From NCBI GenBank assembly GCA_036897095.1, contig JAYMSP010000018.1, forward strand, positions 55,730-119,729: 64,000 nucleotides of DNA. The letters are read 5' to 3'. How positions within the stretch are numbered: the first letter of the stretch is position 1; every line of letters begins with the position of its first letter. This DNA comes from Plantago elongata. Its lineage: Eukaryota; Streptophyta; Magnoliopsida; Lamiales; Plantaginaceae. This document shows positions 36,346 to 49,276 of this stretch, one piece after another. Under the pieces are notes generated by a model. The model did not search any database. It was given only the letters and a program-made list of their open reading frames with translations, and was not told where the DNA came from. The position numbers and the translations under genes were made by a program.

Positions 36346-39285
36346 AACGGCTTCTTCCCCTACTTCTCTATTTCGTGCCAAGATGACCTTGGAGACCGTT
36401 CCAACAAACGGATTGCTCAGTAATTCGTATCGTGAATTACCCTTGGAAAAAAAGATCTCAACACATGGTACCAGAGCAGGTTGTTCCTCTGGGACCCTGT
36501 CTGTTGCCGAGGCCGACGAGTCACAGGCAGAGCCGCGCACCAAAAAGAAGCTCCGACGGATTCAAGGTGCACTGGACGAAGTCCATAGCTTGCTGACGGG
36601 ATTGGTGGATCTCGATCCGGGAGACGGCGGCGCAAGGGAAGAGAAACCCAATTCACCACTTTCCATGGGGCTGAATTCGGTTGGAGAAGGAGGAGCTAAG
36701 GAGGAGTAGGTGGTCGACGGGAGTAAAGGAGGCGAAGGGAGGCCTCAATTCGGTGAGGAGCCTCAGAATGGCGAATTGGAGCTCGAAATCATCTCCCATG
36801 GCGTCCAAAACCTTACGGGGCTATTGGAGAAGACTAACCATCGTGACCGGTTCAACCACCCGCTGGTCAAGCCATTGGTTCTGGTCCAGCCGGACGATCT
36901 GAAGCAGACCGATGAATCAGGAGAAGAGCGGAGCGCAAACTGGGCGTGCGAGAAGACGCCCCAAGGCGCGTGCAGCAGGGTACCGAGGGGACGAGCCATC
37001 TCGACGCGTGTCCGCGCGCGAGCACCAGGGACGGCATATGGAGGCGCGTGGCGGCGAGTGGTAGTGGTTAGGGGTCCGAGTAGTGCGTGAAGACGATGCA
37101 GATGTTTGTCCGTTGGGTAACGACCCTGGGGTACTTACTTGGAGGCTACACCGAACATTAGAGAAGGGACGGTCAATCTCACCGGAGAAGCGACACTAGA
37201 TTCAAAACCATATAATTTATAAGTATCTTTGTTTAGGTCTGGATGTTAATAGGGAGATTGAGTTTTGTGGTGAGGAGACATGGTTCTATGAAAGAGAACA
37301 TGTTAATCCTATAGGAGTAGTAGGTAGACATCAATCTTTGGTATGCACTGATATATGTTCTACGATTGATGGGGTCAAGAGTGTTGTCATTGATGAGCCT
37401 TATCCAAGGATATACACTGTTAGCAATGCACCTAAAGATAGAGAGAACATGGACAATATTGTCGAAGAGTCCATGGGGGAGAATGGTAAGTCTGGAAGAT
37501 GTATGGAAGCAACAAAGATGGGAGAGTACTCTGTGTTTCTGTTTGGAAAAAGTACGACCTCAAGTGGGTGTGGAGTGCAATTGCTAATCTGGAACTTAGT
37601 AGATGTAAATCAAGTAGCCGAGTCCAATCATAAGGATAAGGAGCAGAGGAAGGAACATAAGTTGTCGGCATCAGGATGTACAAAGACACTGAGGCCTGAG
37701 GGCTAGGGTACAGGAAGGGTACAACTCCATGTGAGGAGAGAACCCGGAATGTTGGTATCCAAAGGACTGTAACTACATAGCTGATATCTACATTCTTGAG
37801 GGTCCAACCAATTCGATCATTGTGCAAGATAAATCCATTTTGACTACTTTGTTTGAGCCTAGTTGTTATAATCTGGGTAAGGATGAAGTATTTATATTGC
37901 TTTGGTTATTGGTACCCAACATGAGAGTTCCGGATTTGTCTGTGAACATACTCGTTATGGGGCTTGATCCAGGGGGTCATGGGAAGTCCCTGGAAGGAGG
38001 TGTTAGGAGGGAGAGGGTCTAGCTAAGTTGAACATCCCGGCCACTTATGGTGCTAGTATTTGATCCTCGAGGGGCTAGCTTAAGCGACAATGGTACAGGG
38101 TGGACATGGCCTTTCCAAACCAAGGGTACAGACTTGTGCAAGATTGAAATTAGGCGCGTAGAGGGACGGGTGGGACCATTCACACTGAGCAATGGCAAAG
38201 ACGCTCCTAGCAATGGAGAAGAGTCTAAAGAGACTTGGGGACAAGTCTCGTCTCGAAGGGGCAGTAATGATGAGATTCGTTTTATTCCAGTTCGGCCCAT
38301 TCTCGACTTACAACCCTAGTGCGGACTTGCAGGCCAAATAAGCCCAAATACCATATATTTCCCATATTCTGTTAATTAGGTTAAGGAGTCTTAGTTTGCC
38401 AGAGATCTAGAAGAATAAGGCAACTACTAGATTTTATCCAGATAATAAGGCGAGTAAGTTTATTAGGATATTTTAAATATTTCAGCATATCTTTTAGAGA
38501 TCTTTGAATACCTAAATTATTTGTCAAGTATCAAGTGTATATATTAGGACCTAGGGCCTAACCCTAACCATGTTTATTATGTTTATGATGAATGAACATT
38601 CTTTATCGTTGAAAAACGTGCAACCACCGTCGAAAGTCGAGACTACCTTGTAAGTGTTTCTTCCCCCCCTACTTCTCTATTTTGTGCCAAGATGACCTTG
38701 GAGGCCATTCCAACGAACGGATTGCTCAGTAATTCGTATCGCGAATTACCGTTGGGAAAAAAGATCCCAACACATCCAAATGGCAACACCTTTCTACTTT
38801 CAGTCCCACTAGAAAGCTAAATGGTTAGATGATACGCAACTAGACACAAACCGATATCGATCCGAAATGATATGCCATACAAACTCATTAACATATGCCA
38901 ATTACCAATTCATCAGGCATCAAAATAAACCCAATTTCCACACAAAATAAAACAATCGAAATAGCAAACCAATTTAACAATTACAGGCAGATTAATCCAA
39001 TGAAATTGGACAGAAAGAAGCAAAAGATGTAGAAAATGATGAAACCTGGCATGTATGATCTTGACACTAGTCTTCATATTGGGCTGAGACCAATTATACG
39101 CCAAGGAACCCACAACTCCACTTCCCCACAAGGCCCCTTTCGACAAGACAATCGAGATCAATCATGAAATGAGAAAGTAACGCACAAAGCATACTGAAAA
39201 AGTTGAGAGAATTACCAACAGTACGAAGCTTGTGTTCGACGACCCATTCTCTAATAGATGCAATCTTGCCTTTCTCTTCTCCCAT
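34391..39285 (-). CDS. HIG1-domain (hypoxia-responsive) mitochondrial protein
   Basis: Exons in transcript order: 39285-39216, 39136-39046, 34511-34391. They join into 93 residues. The protein starts MGEEKGKIASIREWVVEHKL and continues GSLAYNWSQPNMKTSVKIIH. It then has RLHAQALTLAALVGAAVVEY and a basic C-tail. This is the HIG_1_N domain with two membrane hairpins and the usual small size. In the family, yeast Rcf1 and animal HIGD1 stabilise respiratory supercomplexes in the inner mitochondrial membrane, and plant members are hypoxia-responsive. Intron 2 is 4534 nt, of which 2850 nt is an LTR retrotransposon with its target duplication. The insertion is purely intronic, so the coding sequence is intact. 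Confidence 0.95.
35928..36463 (+). repeat. 5' LTR (536 bp)
   Basis: It matches the 3' LTR along its length. It has a clear TATA box in AGTATAAATAGG (about 36177-36188). It carries a (CT)n run of about 43 bases at 36299-36341 that the 3' LTR lacks. Small indels also separate the two LTRs, so the insertion is not brand new. Confidence 0.92.
38268..38772 (+). repeat. 3' LTR (505 bp)
   Basis: It begins TGATGAGATTCG and ends CCCAACA. It lacks the (CT)n run and has an extra short segment near 38385. Its TATA-like box is the weaker GTATATATTAGG (about 38537-38548). Transcription from here would run antisense into HIG1-gene exons 2 and 1. Confidence 0.92.
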
Positions 39286-42200
39286 TTTGGCTAGCTTTTT
39301 TCTTTCTTGCTTGGTTGTGTTTAATGACTCATCACTCAGTGTTTTTCAAGGTTTCTAACTTTTAACACGTGGCTGGTTTATATGGAAAACGCAGAGTTGC
39401 AGACGAAACTATGGGCTACTGCGCTTCGTTATGCAGTAATGCGTTTCTTCCTCTTTTTAATGTACTGAGAAACCTGCTACTATATCAGTTTTTCGAGCCG
39501 AACCAAATATTTTAAAACTCGAGTTCAAATGTTAGCTGAGTTAGTTTTAACACCACTACCTGCTACATACCTTTGCAAATATTTACTTCATCCGTTCTAT
39601 TACAAATATTGCAAATATATACTTCATCCGTTCCATTACAAATATGACGTTGTTTATACATTAAATATTTTTAGTTATATATAATTTAATTAAATAATTT
39701 ATAATTACAATTTAGAATTAAATACAGTTTAAGAAGAGTTGTGCTAGTTTTTCCAGTTTCATTCTATTGTTTTCTCGTATACTTCTAGACTTCATAATAC
39801 TTTAGCTCATTTACTTTCGTGTAATTTAATGATGATGACGAAAATTATATTTTACGAGAAGACATTGCCATTTAGTAATAGCTATTTTAGTTTCTAATGG
39901 AAGCTTTAAGTCTTCTATAATAACTAAAACGCAAGAATACATTAGCGTATTTAGTAATATCGTTGAATCTGATAATGAATTAAACCTTTTTAAGTTCAAT
40001 TAGTGTTCGTTTGATTTTTACGGAAATGGTTAGTTGGAGATTTCCATGAAAATCATGAAGAACCGAATTTCCTCTGTTTTGAGAAGGAAATGTGGAGATT
40101 CCCATGTTTAATTTCTTATTTGCACAATCTTAACCGGGTTCTCTTTTTAAAGATTTTCATTGTTTGGTTTGTATGGAAATTGAGGGATTGAATTGTCTAG
40201 ACAAAGAGTTGCCTAAAATACTCATCTTTAATAGTTCTTGGCCTTAAGCTTGTTTCAGAGTGTAAAGTCTATGAGGCCTAAGTATTGAGCCAATGTTGAC
40301 ATCTCCAGTACCAAATTAGTTGGCTTGTGAATTCAGAGCAACTTAGATGTTGGCCATATATATGAGTGGTTTGCAATGTGAAATTATTTTTCCCAATTAA
40401 TTTGCGAAGAACCCTAGTTCCAAAATTGATGATCGTGAGTCGAGGAACATGGTCAAATGAGAGCAGCTCAATTGAAATACGAAATGTGAAATCTCTAATG
40501 ATCGAATTTGAGTGGTGCAACTGTAAGTAAAAAGAACTGTGATCAATGGTGTTGATTGAGACGAGTTTCCTGAGCATCCATACTTAAAGTGTCGAAAAGG
40601 GCGGGTATGCTTCTTAATAATGTTTTTGATTGTGTAGATTTTGATTTATTATATAAAATATAAAAGGATATTGAATTAATTATCAACCGTTTAAAACTTT
40701 CCAAAGTAGTAGTAGACATCTTGAAAGCTTTTAATATTACCAACAAATTCATTTTTTACGCAAAACTATTAACGCATGTAATGTGTTATTTAAATGTGGG
40801 TATATACTATAAAATGGTAATAACTTAATAAATAAACCACACCATTCAACAATTGTTTATGTATTATAATATTATTAATGTTATTAGTTAAATATCTATA
40901 TTTTTAAAGAAATATATCATCTTATAATATGTGAAACGCCAATATTCAAAACTTACACGATTAATTAAGTTATAGTATACACCCTCCATCCCGAATAACT
41001 TCATACATTAGGATTAATGCACAATTTTATAAGAAAAATTAAAGTAAAGTAATGATAGAATATAAATATTGTGAAAAGAAGTGCATTTTAGTGACAAAAT
41101 GTGTAATTTAAGTGTAAAATTGAGATCGTTTATTAATTGTTGAGTGTGGGGTAATTCTCTTTTTTTAATAATATAATATAAAGTTTTATGGGACGGTAAA
41201 AAATAATAAATATATAAAATTTTGCGATGGAAGAAGTAAATTATTTTATTTGATAATATAAAACCGTACACATAACATCAAATCTTTACATATAGTAGGA
41301 TTAATATGAGAATCCTAATTCAGCATAATACTATAATCTATAATTAAATGTGGCTTTTGCTACTTCCTATAATTCTTGTTGCTTTGTTACTTAATTAGTA
41401 GAAAATGAATAGAATGTTAGAATTGGTCACATACTTGATACTTGGTATAAAATGGTATTAATGTTTAAATGTTACTTTCATTAATCAAATTACTTATCAC
41501 GTCATTTCCTCAAAATCTGATGCTACAATGGTGCCATACAGATTCACAAGAGAAACCAAAAACACAATACTTGCTCGTAATTGGAAATGTTTTTTTTGAA
41601 ATTTCTACCATTTTTACATAAAATGAATTTTCGGTTTTGTAAGAGGAATTCCGGTTCAACCGATTTGGATGAAAACATTCTCACCTTTATTAGCAAATCA
41701 AATATGAAAATCTTTGACTTTCAGTTTACATTTCACATTTTCACAAAAATCAAACGGTACCTTAGGGTCTAGGTTACTGATCCCTATTTTAAAGCTGAGT
41801 TGACACAGTGAAGTTTCTGATTGGAGTAACGCACGCATTCTCCAATAAACTCAGTTTCCAAAGAATGCGTCTACCACAGTCAAATTCTCATCCCTGTTAG
41901 TTCGTTTCTAGGCTAAAGAAAACTGCGAGTTCCGACCACCTGCATTGCGAATTGACGAATTCCTTCGGCTACAATGGTTGAATCAGGTACCACCACCATA
42001 ACATTACATTAATTACATTATATTATTATAATTATAATTCAGTTTTTTTGTCAAGAGCATGAAAGAAGTTATTAGAAATAGACTATTACGTTTTTAAATT
42101 AGCACTTGCGTTAATGAGATTGTATGACTGAGATCTTATGTTTTCAACGGTAGCTCTTAGCTTAGTTCGTTAGCTATAAACAAATTATAGATAAGTTGTA

Positions 42201-42469
42201 AAACTCATTTCAAAGATCAATCAATCAGCTCAGATCATTTTTAGAATTCTCTCCAGTTGTAACAGTTATCTATCTCTTAACAAACAATATAGCCTATCTC
42301 TTACGTAGTTAGCTTAGTAATAGCAGTTACGTTCGTAACATTTTTCCATACTTGTTTAAAATGACCTTATAATCCGTAGTGTTCACTTTACAAAACTATA
42401 CAATCAAATAGCTATGCAGTGTATGCACAAAACAAATAACTAAATTACAAAAATATCGTTGATCTTCAG
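39286..42469. other. AT-rich spacer
   Basis: The HIG1-gene promoter and 5' UTR lie at the left. At 39585-39650 the MITE-end-like TACTTCATCCGTTCNATTAC occurs twice in tandem. A degenerate MITE lies at 40980. A lone ATG exon-like stretch at about 41900-41990 has no partner exons. No gene is supported. Confidence 0.55.
40980..41238. mobile_element. Degenerate Stowaway-like MITE
   Basis: Left end ACACCCTCCATCCCGAATAA and right end GCGATGGAAGAAGTA are imperfect inverted copies of the CTCCCTCCGTCCC-type terminus. The length fits the other copies. The body is AT-rich and non-coding. Confidence 0.45.
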
Positions 42470-45400
42470 TTAAAATGGAATCCATCCCTGTAAATTTGGA
42501 ACAAGGAATTTGTTAGTGTTAGCTAACCATTCATTTCCACTGGCAACTGTTGTACAAAAAATACCTTAATCTCTCCTTTTTCAGTGCCGCATATAATCAT
42601 GTCATTGGCCGAGAGTAGGCTTGTAATCTTGCTCCCAGCTGATAGTCTTCCCACTTTGTGCTGAGTACCTCTCAACCATATCTGTCATCAATTGGAAAAT
42701 GGTGAGTTTGTGCGCTGGATTGATCCCGACTGGGATATATGATTATTATCTAGAATAACTTGTGTTAGACGATCCAATGTTTAGAGTTTAGATGGGTGCA
42801 AATTAGAAGAATGCCTAAAACTTGGGTGGTATGGTTATTTATAATATTGAAGGTGGATGTATGAATAACGGAAGACAGGACGAGTAAGTCTCCTGAGGTA
42901 CCAACTTTGCAGAGTTGACCTGAGAGGCCGACACACATTGTTATTATAGTCAGAAACATTGCATGTTATAACTAAGAACATCGATGTTATTGTAACATAA
43001 AAGGGATATAGAATGTTTAATCATAAAAAAATTCAGTATGTCTCTCTTTAATGCAGGTTGCCTCTAAGACTTTGTGATAACGGAATGCTTATGTGCCAAG
43101 ACTATGATGGGTGGTCGTGTGCTTATCTCCTGAAGTGTAAGGTGTGTATAACCATTAGATCTTCTAATTCAAATTTGAATTATTTAAGAGAGAAATTATA
43201 AAGATGGAATTTATGTGTTGTGCTTATCTGATTAGAGAAAGCCTTACCAGTTCTAGCAGGATGTTATCAATACAAGTGCTAAAGCAGAAAGTAGGTCCTA
43301 TTTGTCATATAAAAAAGTTAGCATAAAACTGTGTACTAGGGCTCAGTACCTGGATGCAATTCATTGATGTACTGCAGTTTAAGTATATGAAATCCTCTAC
43401 CACTTCCATTGCATGTATACTTGCTCCCCTCTCTGGCATTATAGATACTTGAGGCGTCATGCCTTTTCTCCACTCCTGTATTTTTCCCAAGTGAGATACT
43501 AACTGTGGTAGCTATAGATGAATTACTGAATGGGCTTCTGATTACCTTCAGTTTTGAACCTTCAACAATTAAATTTGCACTATACATCCAGTCTTTGAAT
43601 ATAGTGACTGAGTTTATAGGCTTGTTCTGCATCCAGCTCTTTGAAGCTGCTTTAAGGACTTGATGTCTGTTGTTTGCTATCATCAACTCCTGGATATAAT
43701 TTAAACATGACCAACTATTTTGTTTTGTGGATCTTTATTCAAATGAGCAAGTGTTTCTTAATGAACCTGGATACTTGAATCTGTGCAGCCAGCATAGACC
43801 CTTCCCTGTGAAACTCTTACACACTTCACACGTTTACTCTTGAAAATGTCTCTGGCTCCCCTTGATGCATCTATAACCTGAAGACGAAGATTTTTACTTA
43901 ATCTCCACTTGCAACGAAGAAAGTTTTCTATGCATCTTTTGGTTCTTACCTTCAATTTATGGTTTTTCATTATGGCGAAAATAAGTTCGCCACTAGACTC
44001 TACACTTCTGATGGATTCCTTTGTTTGAATTTCTTCAATGCATTCGAGGATCCTTGTGAGCATTTGCCACATCTGTAAAAGAAATATATGGGGAATGCAG
44101 TTTTATGGTACTTGTATCTATTCAATGATTTCGCAAAGTGATATGTCAATTACCTTGATTGTTTTATCGGCAGAACCACTGAGTAAGCAGTTACCAGGTT
44201 CATATAGCGCAAAACATGTCACAGCCTTTTTGTGCGCCTTTGTATCCTGGACCAATGTTGCTTTCTGCCCCTTGATGTCCCACACCTGTGATGCAGCCGC
44301 ATGTATACTCTTTTTACTTATTTTCCACTCCAAACAACCATTACTTTTACCACATTCCCAACATTCATAATATAAATCATCAAAAAAACCATAAGAATCT
44401 ATATGCATCATTTAAACAAGTTGGATTGGTCCAATATTGCAATTGGAATGGGCATGGGAAGTAATCAATATGTTCAAAAGCTTGTCATCACTGAAAAAAC
44501 GAACAATGATAAGTTGATACGTGTCAATCATGTTAGTTGTTACCTTAATAGAACCATCTTGATGTCCACTGTGTAGCTGCCCTTTGTAGTATACAAGTGC
44601 AGTAACTGCTCCACTGCTTTTGATACCTACCTCCAGAATTTGGCTATGAACACATGATATGCGCTGCACAATCCGTTCAATTGGTATTATAGCTTAGCTA
44701 TTCGATGGCTAGTGCGCTTGGTATGAAAGTTAGTGGGATTCTGTGCCAAACTCACCCACTTATTCGGTTGGAAATAATCAGCTACTTTGAGTAATTCTTC
44801 AGCCATCCAGGTGACGCTGGACAGACGTCTCAATGATTCTCGTACTCCTTCAGATAAACTAATCAGTTTCTTCATACCTGCAATTAGGATCTCCATATCA
44901 GCACTATGTTGAACATTTTATCCTAATCCCCTTGAAAAGGTGTTGAGGGAAGAGAAATCCATGTGGGCTATATTAACACGCCTTCTACACTCATGTGCTT
45001 GTAGTGCTGGTCCACCATATAGGTCTTGGACCATGGCTCTGATGGCAATGTAAGTTTTGGTCCGGATGAGGGACCAAACTTAGCACACTAGACATAGTTC
45101 AAGATACCATACATATAGTTATTTACAATGCAAAATACATAAACCTTACCTCTTCCTGACGTGTAGTTAAAAATGCATAGGCATGCCAAGAGTCTTTCTT
45201 CGAGCTCCAAACCAGGATGCATATATTGTTGAATAGTATGCAATAGGATCTCACATGCATCGTGCCTCAGTTGCTCTGGGCCTTTCACAAGTTCGCATCC
45301 AAGCCAAGCAGTAGCTACAAGGCAGTCTCGTGATACTCTTTTCAGGTTACTCTTGAGTCCCTTATCTAATGCAGAAAACACAGGGGCTCCCTGATGTAAT

Positions 45401-48400
45401 ATGCGTTTTGCAATTTTGCTGGACCAGGTATCTATTCCAGCATCCTGTAATTAATCAAGTTTCTTCAAGGAACTTAAACATCTAAATTTTCTACCTGATG
45501 TAAACTTCATCTTTAATATACCTGAAGACTTTGATCAGAGAAGTCATAGTTTCTTATGACATTCTTGTGCTGTGGCAAGCTCAAACCAGTTTTCTTCACC
45601 AGCCATGCTGTTGTATATGGTTCCCCTGTCCAAGTGTAAGTACCACCAATATTTGATAAGGTGAATGCTGATAACGCCTGCATCACTGGTGCCTCGTCAT
45701 ATGTAAGTGACTCGAGGAGAACATTTACTGCCTCTTCCCTGTATATAGATTTTGCAGACGTATCTTCCTGCCAATGATTTATTTCCAAGTTCACAGAAAT
45801 AAGTAAAAGATTAATCCAAGATTGGCACTTTAGTTAGAAGTAGCAAATATACCAGCACTTCCAACTGAAGTAACAAATTAGCTGCTAGGACTCTGTAGTC
45901 TGGATCTGAACTTTGAGTGAGGAGAAATAAAGTGCACATATTGTTTGTGCTTCCTTGTTTTTGTATCTGCTCCAACATAGCAATAGCTGATGACCTGGTA
46001 GAGTGAGAACATAAGATTAAGCTTCTGAAAATATCACATGTTTATTATTTATACTTATAACAAAGTTAGCGTACCGTGGCATTTGTAGCAGTTCATTGAA
46101 AAATTCCAGTGCAATAGATGTTGCACGCTTTTGGTTGCTCCAAAGGAAAGAAATGAAAGGTGCCAGTGGAGTAATTTCTGATATGTATTTTCTGCATTTT
46201 CCATCATATCGCATGCATTCGATTAGAATAGCAGCCAAAGAGATATACTCTTCGAGGTTATCTTTTCTTGGTACTTGCAGAAGTCTAGAAAGTACTCTTG
46301 GCGAGTTGATTGCAGCCAAATGCAAGCTATTTGTCTCGTTATCAAATGCAGTCACTAATACCTCAATGATCATCAAAGAAGCAGCTGGAGGTGTCAGATG
46401 CAGTGATGTTAATGTAAGATTGTTACTCTTTGATGCGCATGCCACTTCCACGAGACAAGGTAAAAGTTCCAGTGTCTTGATTTCCGAAGGAGATGGATTT
46501 ATCAAATATATAAGGATAACAGCCTCGTGAACGTTACGTTTGAGGGCTGTTGCCAGATCATACAACTGCAATCCTTTCCTCTTGATATCATCTATGGCCG
46601 ACTTATTAACCGTGACAATGGCCGACAGTATCGTTACTGATGTTCTGACCACCCTTTCTTGTTTGGAAGTTGAAATGGCGATGAGTAGTTGATCCAAAAT
46701 CATATCCTTCAAGAGGGAATACTTCAATCCTGACTTACGGTTTAAGATCTCGTATATGGTTTTCATTTCCATCAAGTAGTCTTCATCACCGTTCCCTAAT
46801 TCTTCTGTGAAGCATAGCTTCGAAATTATCTTCTCTAGTACTCCATTTTGTTCGGTGATGCTGTTTTCTTCAGAGTGTGATTGAACATCCAGTATAACAG
46901 TTCGGTTAGTAGAGGTTTTCTTCATTCTTGAAAAACTTTGATACCCATTAAGAGTGATATCTGTGGCATGATGATGCTTGTGAAACCTTTCTGTCTCGTC
47001 TGTGGAATCATTAGAATTTTGCCGATATGTTTTTCTAAGACCTAATGCCGAAATATTTGCATCAAAAAATGATGCTGAGAAACTCCTTGGCATGCATTGC
47101 ATGTTCAATATTTCTTTAGTGTCTGGACTTTGCTGATCCCTTGAGGCTTGACGAGTAGATAAGGTTCTTTCTGGCTTTGGCCTAGATGATGAGGCTTCCA
47201 AGCTCCTGCCATTGTCATGAAAAGTCAGTATAAAAATTAATACCAATGCTCTTAGTTTAGTAAGTTTGTATTTGATTGCAAGAATGAATCACCGTAATAG
47301 TGAATTGAACTGTTGGTTTGCTTCTTGTCGGTCTCCCATGTTAAGTTTTCCAGTTCTCACCAAAGCCATGGACTCTTCTGCATAATCCTAGTTTAGCAAT
47401 ATTAAACGACAGTTTGCTTTAGATAAAAGCATTAGGTAAGAAAATATTATTCTGAGTAGTCTAGTTTTAACATGATCCTACGTTTACCTGTTGCATATAT
47501 TCTCCCAATGAAGTGGTCCTGTATGAATGAAGAGAAGAAGTTGGAGTATCCGGCTGGGACTCGGACTCTGTTAGAATTTCTTTTAAGCACTTGATATGTG
47601 ATTTTTGTTTAGTTTCTGTACTGCAACTCTTGTCTGATATGTGGGTTTCTAACTCTGGTATAGTAGTACCCACAATCTCTTGTTCCATTTCATCTTTTAT
47701 ATTTTCACGAGCATCTGGAGGCTGCATTTTCTCATACTAGACTGGTTAATTTCAAGTATTAAACATAAATGGCAGAATAGTCTAAAAGTTCCTTGCAATG
47801 CGTTTAAGCCAAGTTTGCTGGACTTACATTATGATAAATCCTTAGTTCAGACTTGCATGAATCCGGAGGCTTTATTGTTCTGGATTTCTGATAACCGTTC
47901 CTGAGCAACAAAGGAGATGAGATATTTATATCAACTGCTAAAGTACTGAGGGGCTCATTTCACGCCCCCCAACCCCACTAGGGCCAAGGAGTGCTTAATA
48001 CACCAGTTAGTCCTTTCTATTAGTTATAACTATGAGACGCATGTTAGAATGTACGAGAGTGTTATACCAATATCTTTTGCTTGTGCATCATATAGTATTT
48101 AATTGGAGAATGTTAAGACACTACATACTTATCCTTACTAAATTCATGTCTAGGAGAGGCTTGCGCAACGGTAAATTACTCCACTCATTATTGGTCAGGG
48201 TCGATTTGAGGCATAGAAAGTAGAAACAACCTCTTTATCTAAAATGCATTATGCTTATCCCCCCTCACCCCACCCGCACACACAATTTAAACATTTTTCT
48301 AGTTGCGTCATATGCATAAAAGTGATGTCAAATTTTCATGGAATTTTCAACTTGAAGTTCTTATTTTGTGAACTGGTAAACGGCATAAGCTTTTCTTCAG

Positions 48401-49276
48401 GCTATCATGTTAATGATATGAATACAGTTATTAAATGCACATGTAGAATTATAACTGGATTGTAATGAAGCTTATTAGGATGCAATTACTTAACATGTAA
48501 TAGTGAACTCATACTGAGTTTAAGCAGGAAACTTACAAGATAGACTGTGAGTGGTCATCAGCCAAAGTACTCTCATCGCCTCCATTGGTAGACATGATTT
48601 GATAATACATCAACCATGGCTTATATCTTCTAGACATCCACCTCATTGCATCCTCTACGACGTTATCCTCTATCTCACTGAATGACATTGCATTGAATTT
48701 TTTACTGTCAAATTTCATGACCTTGTGCTTTTTGAACAGAGAAAACATACTCTGGCAAATTCCTGGAGCAAATTCTGTGTACACGAGCCGTGGATCGATC
48801 AAAACTGCCTGAAGAAAATGCATAGCCACTTGCCACTCGTTTTCCCTAAGCATTTCAACCATAGACAGGTAAAAGTATGACGAACAGATTAAATAACTGT
48901 TATGAATTCCCAATGTTGTCCCGTTTTCATCCAATGAAGCAGGGACTTGAAGCATTTTTTCCGAATTCTCTAGACCTTTTGCTCTCTCATTCACACATTT
49001 CGCTAAAACCGCCACTTCAATACCGTCCATACCCCAGTATAAATTGGACAGAACCGAATGCTCAGAGAATTCGAAAAATTCTTGTGCTTGCTTTTTGAGC
49101 TTGGAAGTGCATTTCAGCTTCAACCCTTGCAGCCCTTCTGTTTTTACGATGATTTCTTGCATGTGTGTGTTAATGAGACTGACTAGTGAACGTACTGACT
49201 CGAATTCTAGTTTCTGATTTTCATCAGGAAAGTCGAACGAATCTTGAGGATGAGGGATAGAGGCCATTGGTTTCAA
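42470..49276 (-). CDS. LIN/CERBERUS-like ARM and WD40 protein without U-box
   Basis: Exons in transcript order: 49276-48537, 47900-47828, 47736-47488, 47387-47293, 47205-46075, 45994-45853, 45767-45522, 45444-45150, 44877-44756, 44663-44544, 44285-44154, 44072-43950, 43877-43767, 43689-43546, 43475-43350, 42681-42565, 42487-42470. They join into 1327 residues. The N-terminal helical region (exon 1) is family-specific. A low-complexity Ser-rich linker follows, then Armadillo-like helices (exons 5-8). WD40 blades follow, for example VWDIKGQKATL, LYEPGNCLLSGSADKTIK, IWLRGTQHKVGRL and a closing CGTEKGEIKGWIPF. Legume LIN/CERBERUS is a U-box ligase for rhizobial infection. This protein matches its non-U-box relative (Arabidopsis At3g06880 type), function unknown. 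The exon 3 acceptor could be one of three in-frame AGs. Confidence 0.9.
48152..48240 (+). mobile_element. Au-type SINE fragment in intron 1 of the LIN-like gene
   Basis: AGAGGCTTGCGCAACGGTAAA (box A region), then GGTCAGGGTCGATTTGAG (degenerate box B region), then GAAACAACCTCTT in this order match the tRNA-derived head of the plant Au SINE. The 3' half of the element is truncated or diverged after about 48250. It lies antisense to the host gene. Confidence 0.7.

Larger units (their letters stand above)
35928..38772 (+). mobile_element. Complete non-autonomous LTR retrotransposon in HIG1-gene intron 2
   Basis: Two LTRs, both beginning TGATG and ending CAACA, enclose 1.8 kb. A CATCC target duplication flanks the element (35923-35927 and 38773-38777). 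A primer binding site TGGTACCAGAGCAGG follows the 5' LTR at 36466, close to the initiator tRNA-Met complement TGGTATCAGAGC. A purine-rich tract CGAAGGGGCAG precedes the 3' LTR. The internal frames (about 36470-36709, 36710-37090, 37338-37706) hold basic and acidic stretches, but I see no protease, integrase, reverse transcriptase or RNase H. It therefore depends on another element for movement. It lies antisense to the host gene. Confidence 0.92.

Noticed and set aside
36209-36709. 166-codon frame with a Ser-Leu repeat as a host gene
   Set aside because: It starts inside the 5' LTR, and the repeat is the translated CT microsatellite. It is part of the retrotransposon leader and internal region.
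41900-41990. ATG followed by a GTACCA donor as the first exon of a plus-strand gene
   Set aside because: No downstream plus-strand exon could be found, and the following region is the minus-strand LIN-like gene.
43336-43686. 116-codon frame ending with a stop, as the end of the LIN-like protein
   Set aside because: It reads through a 70-nt intron (43476-43545). Splicing it gives a frame that continues through WD40 sequence to the true end at 42470.
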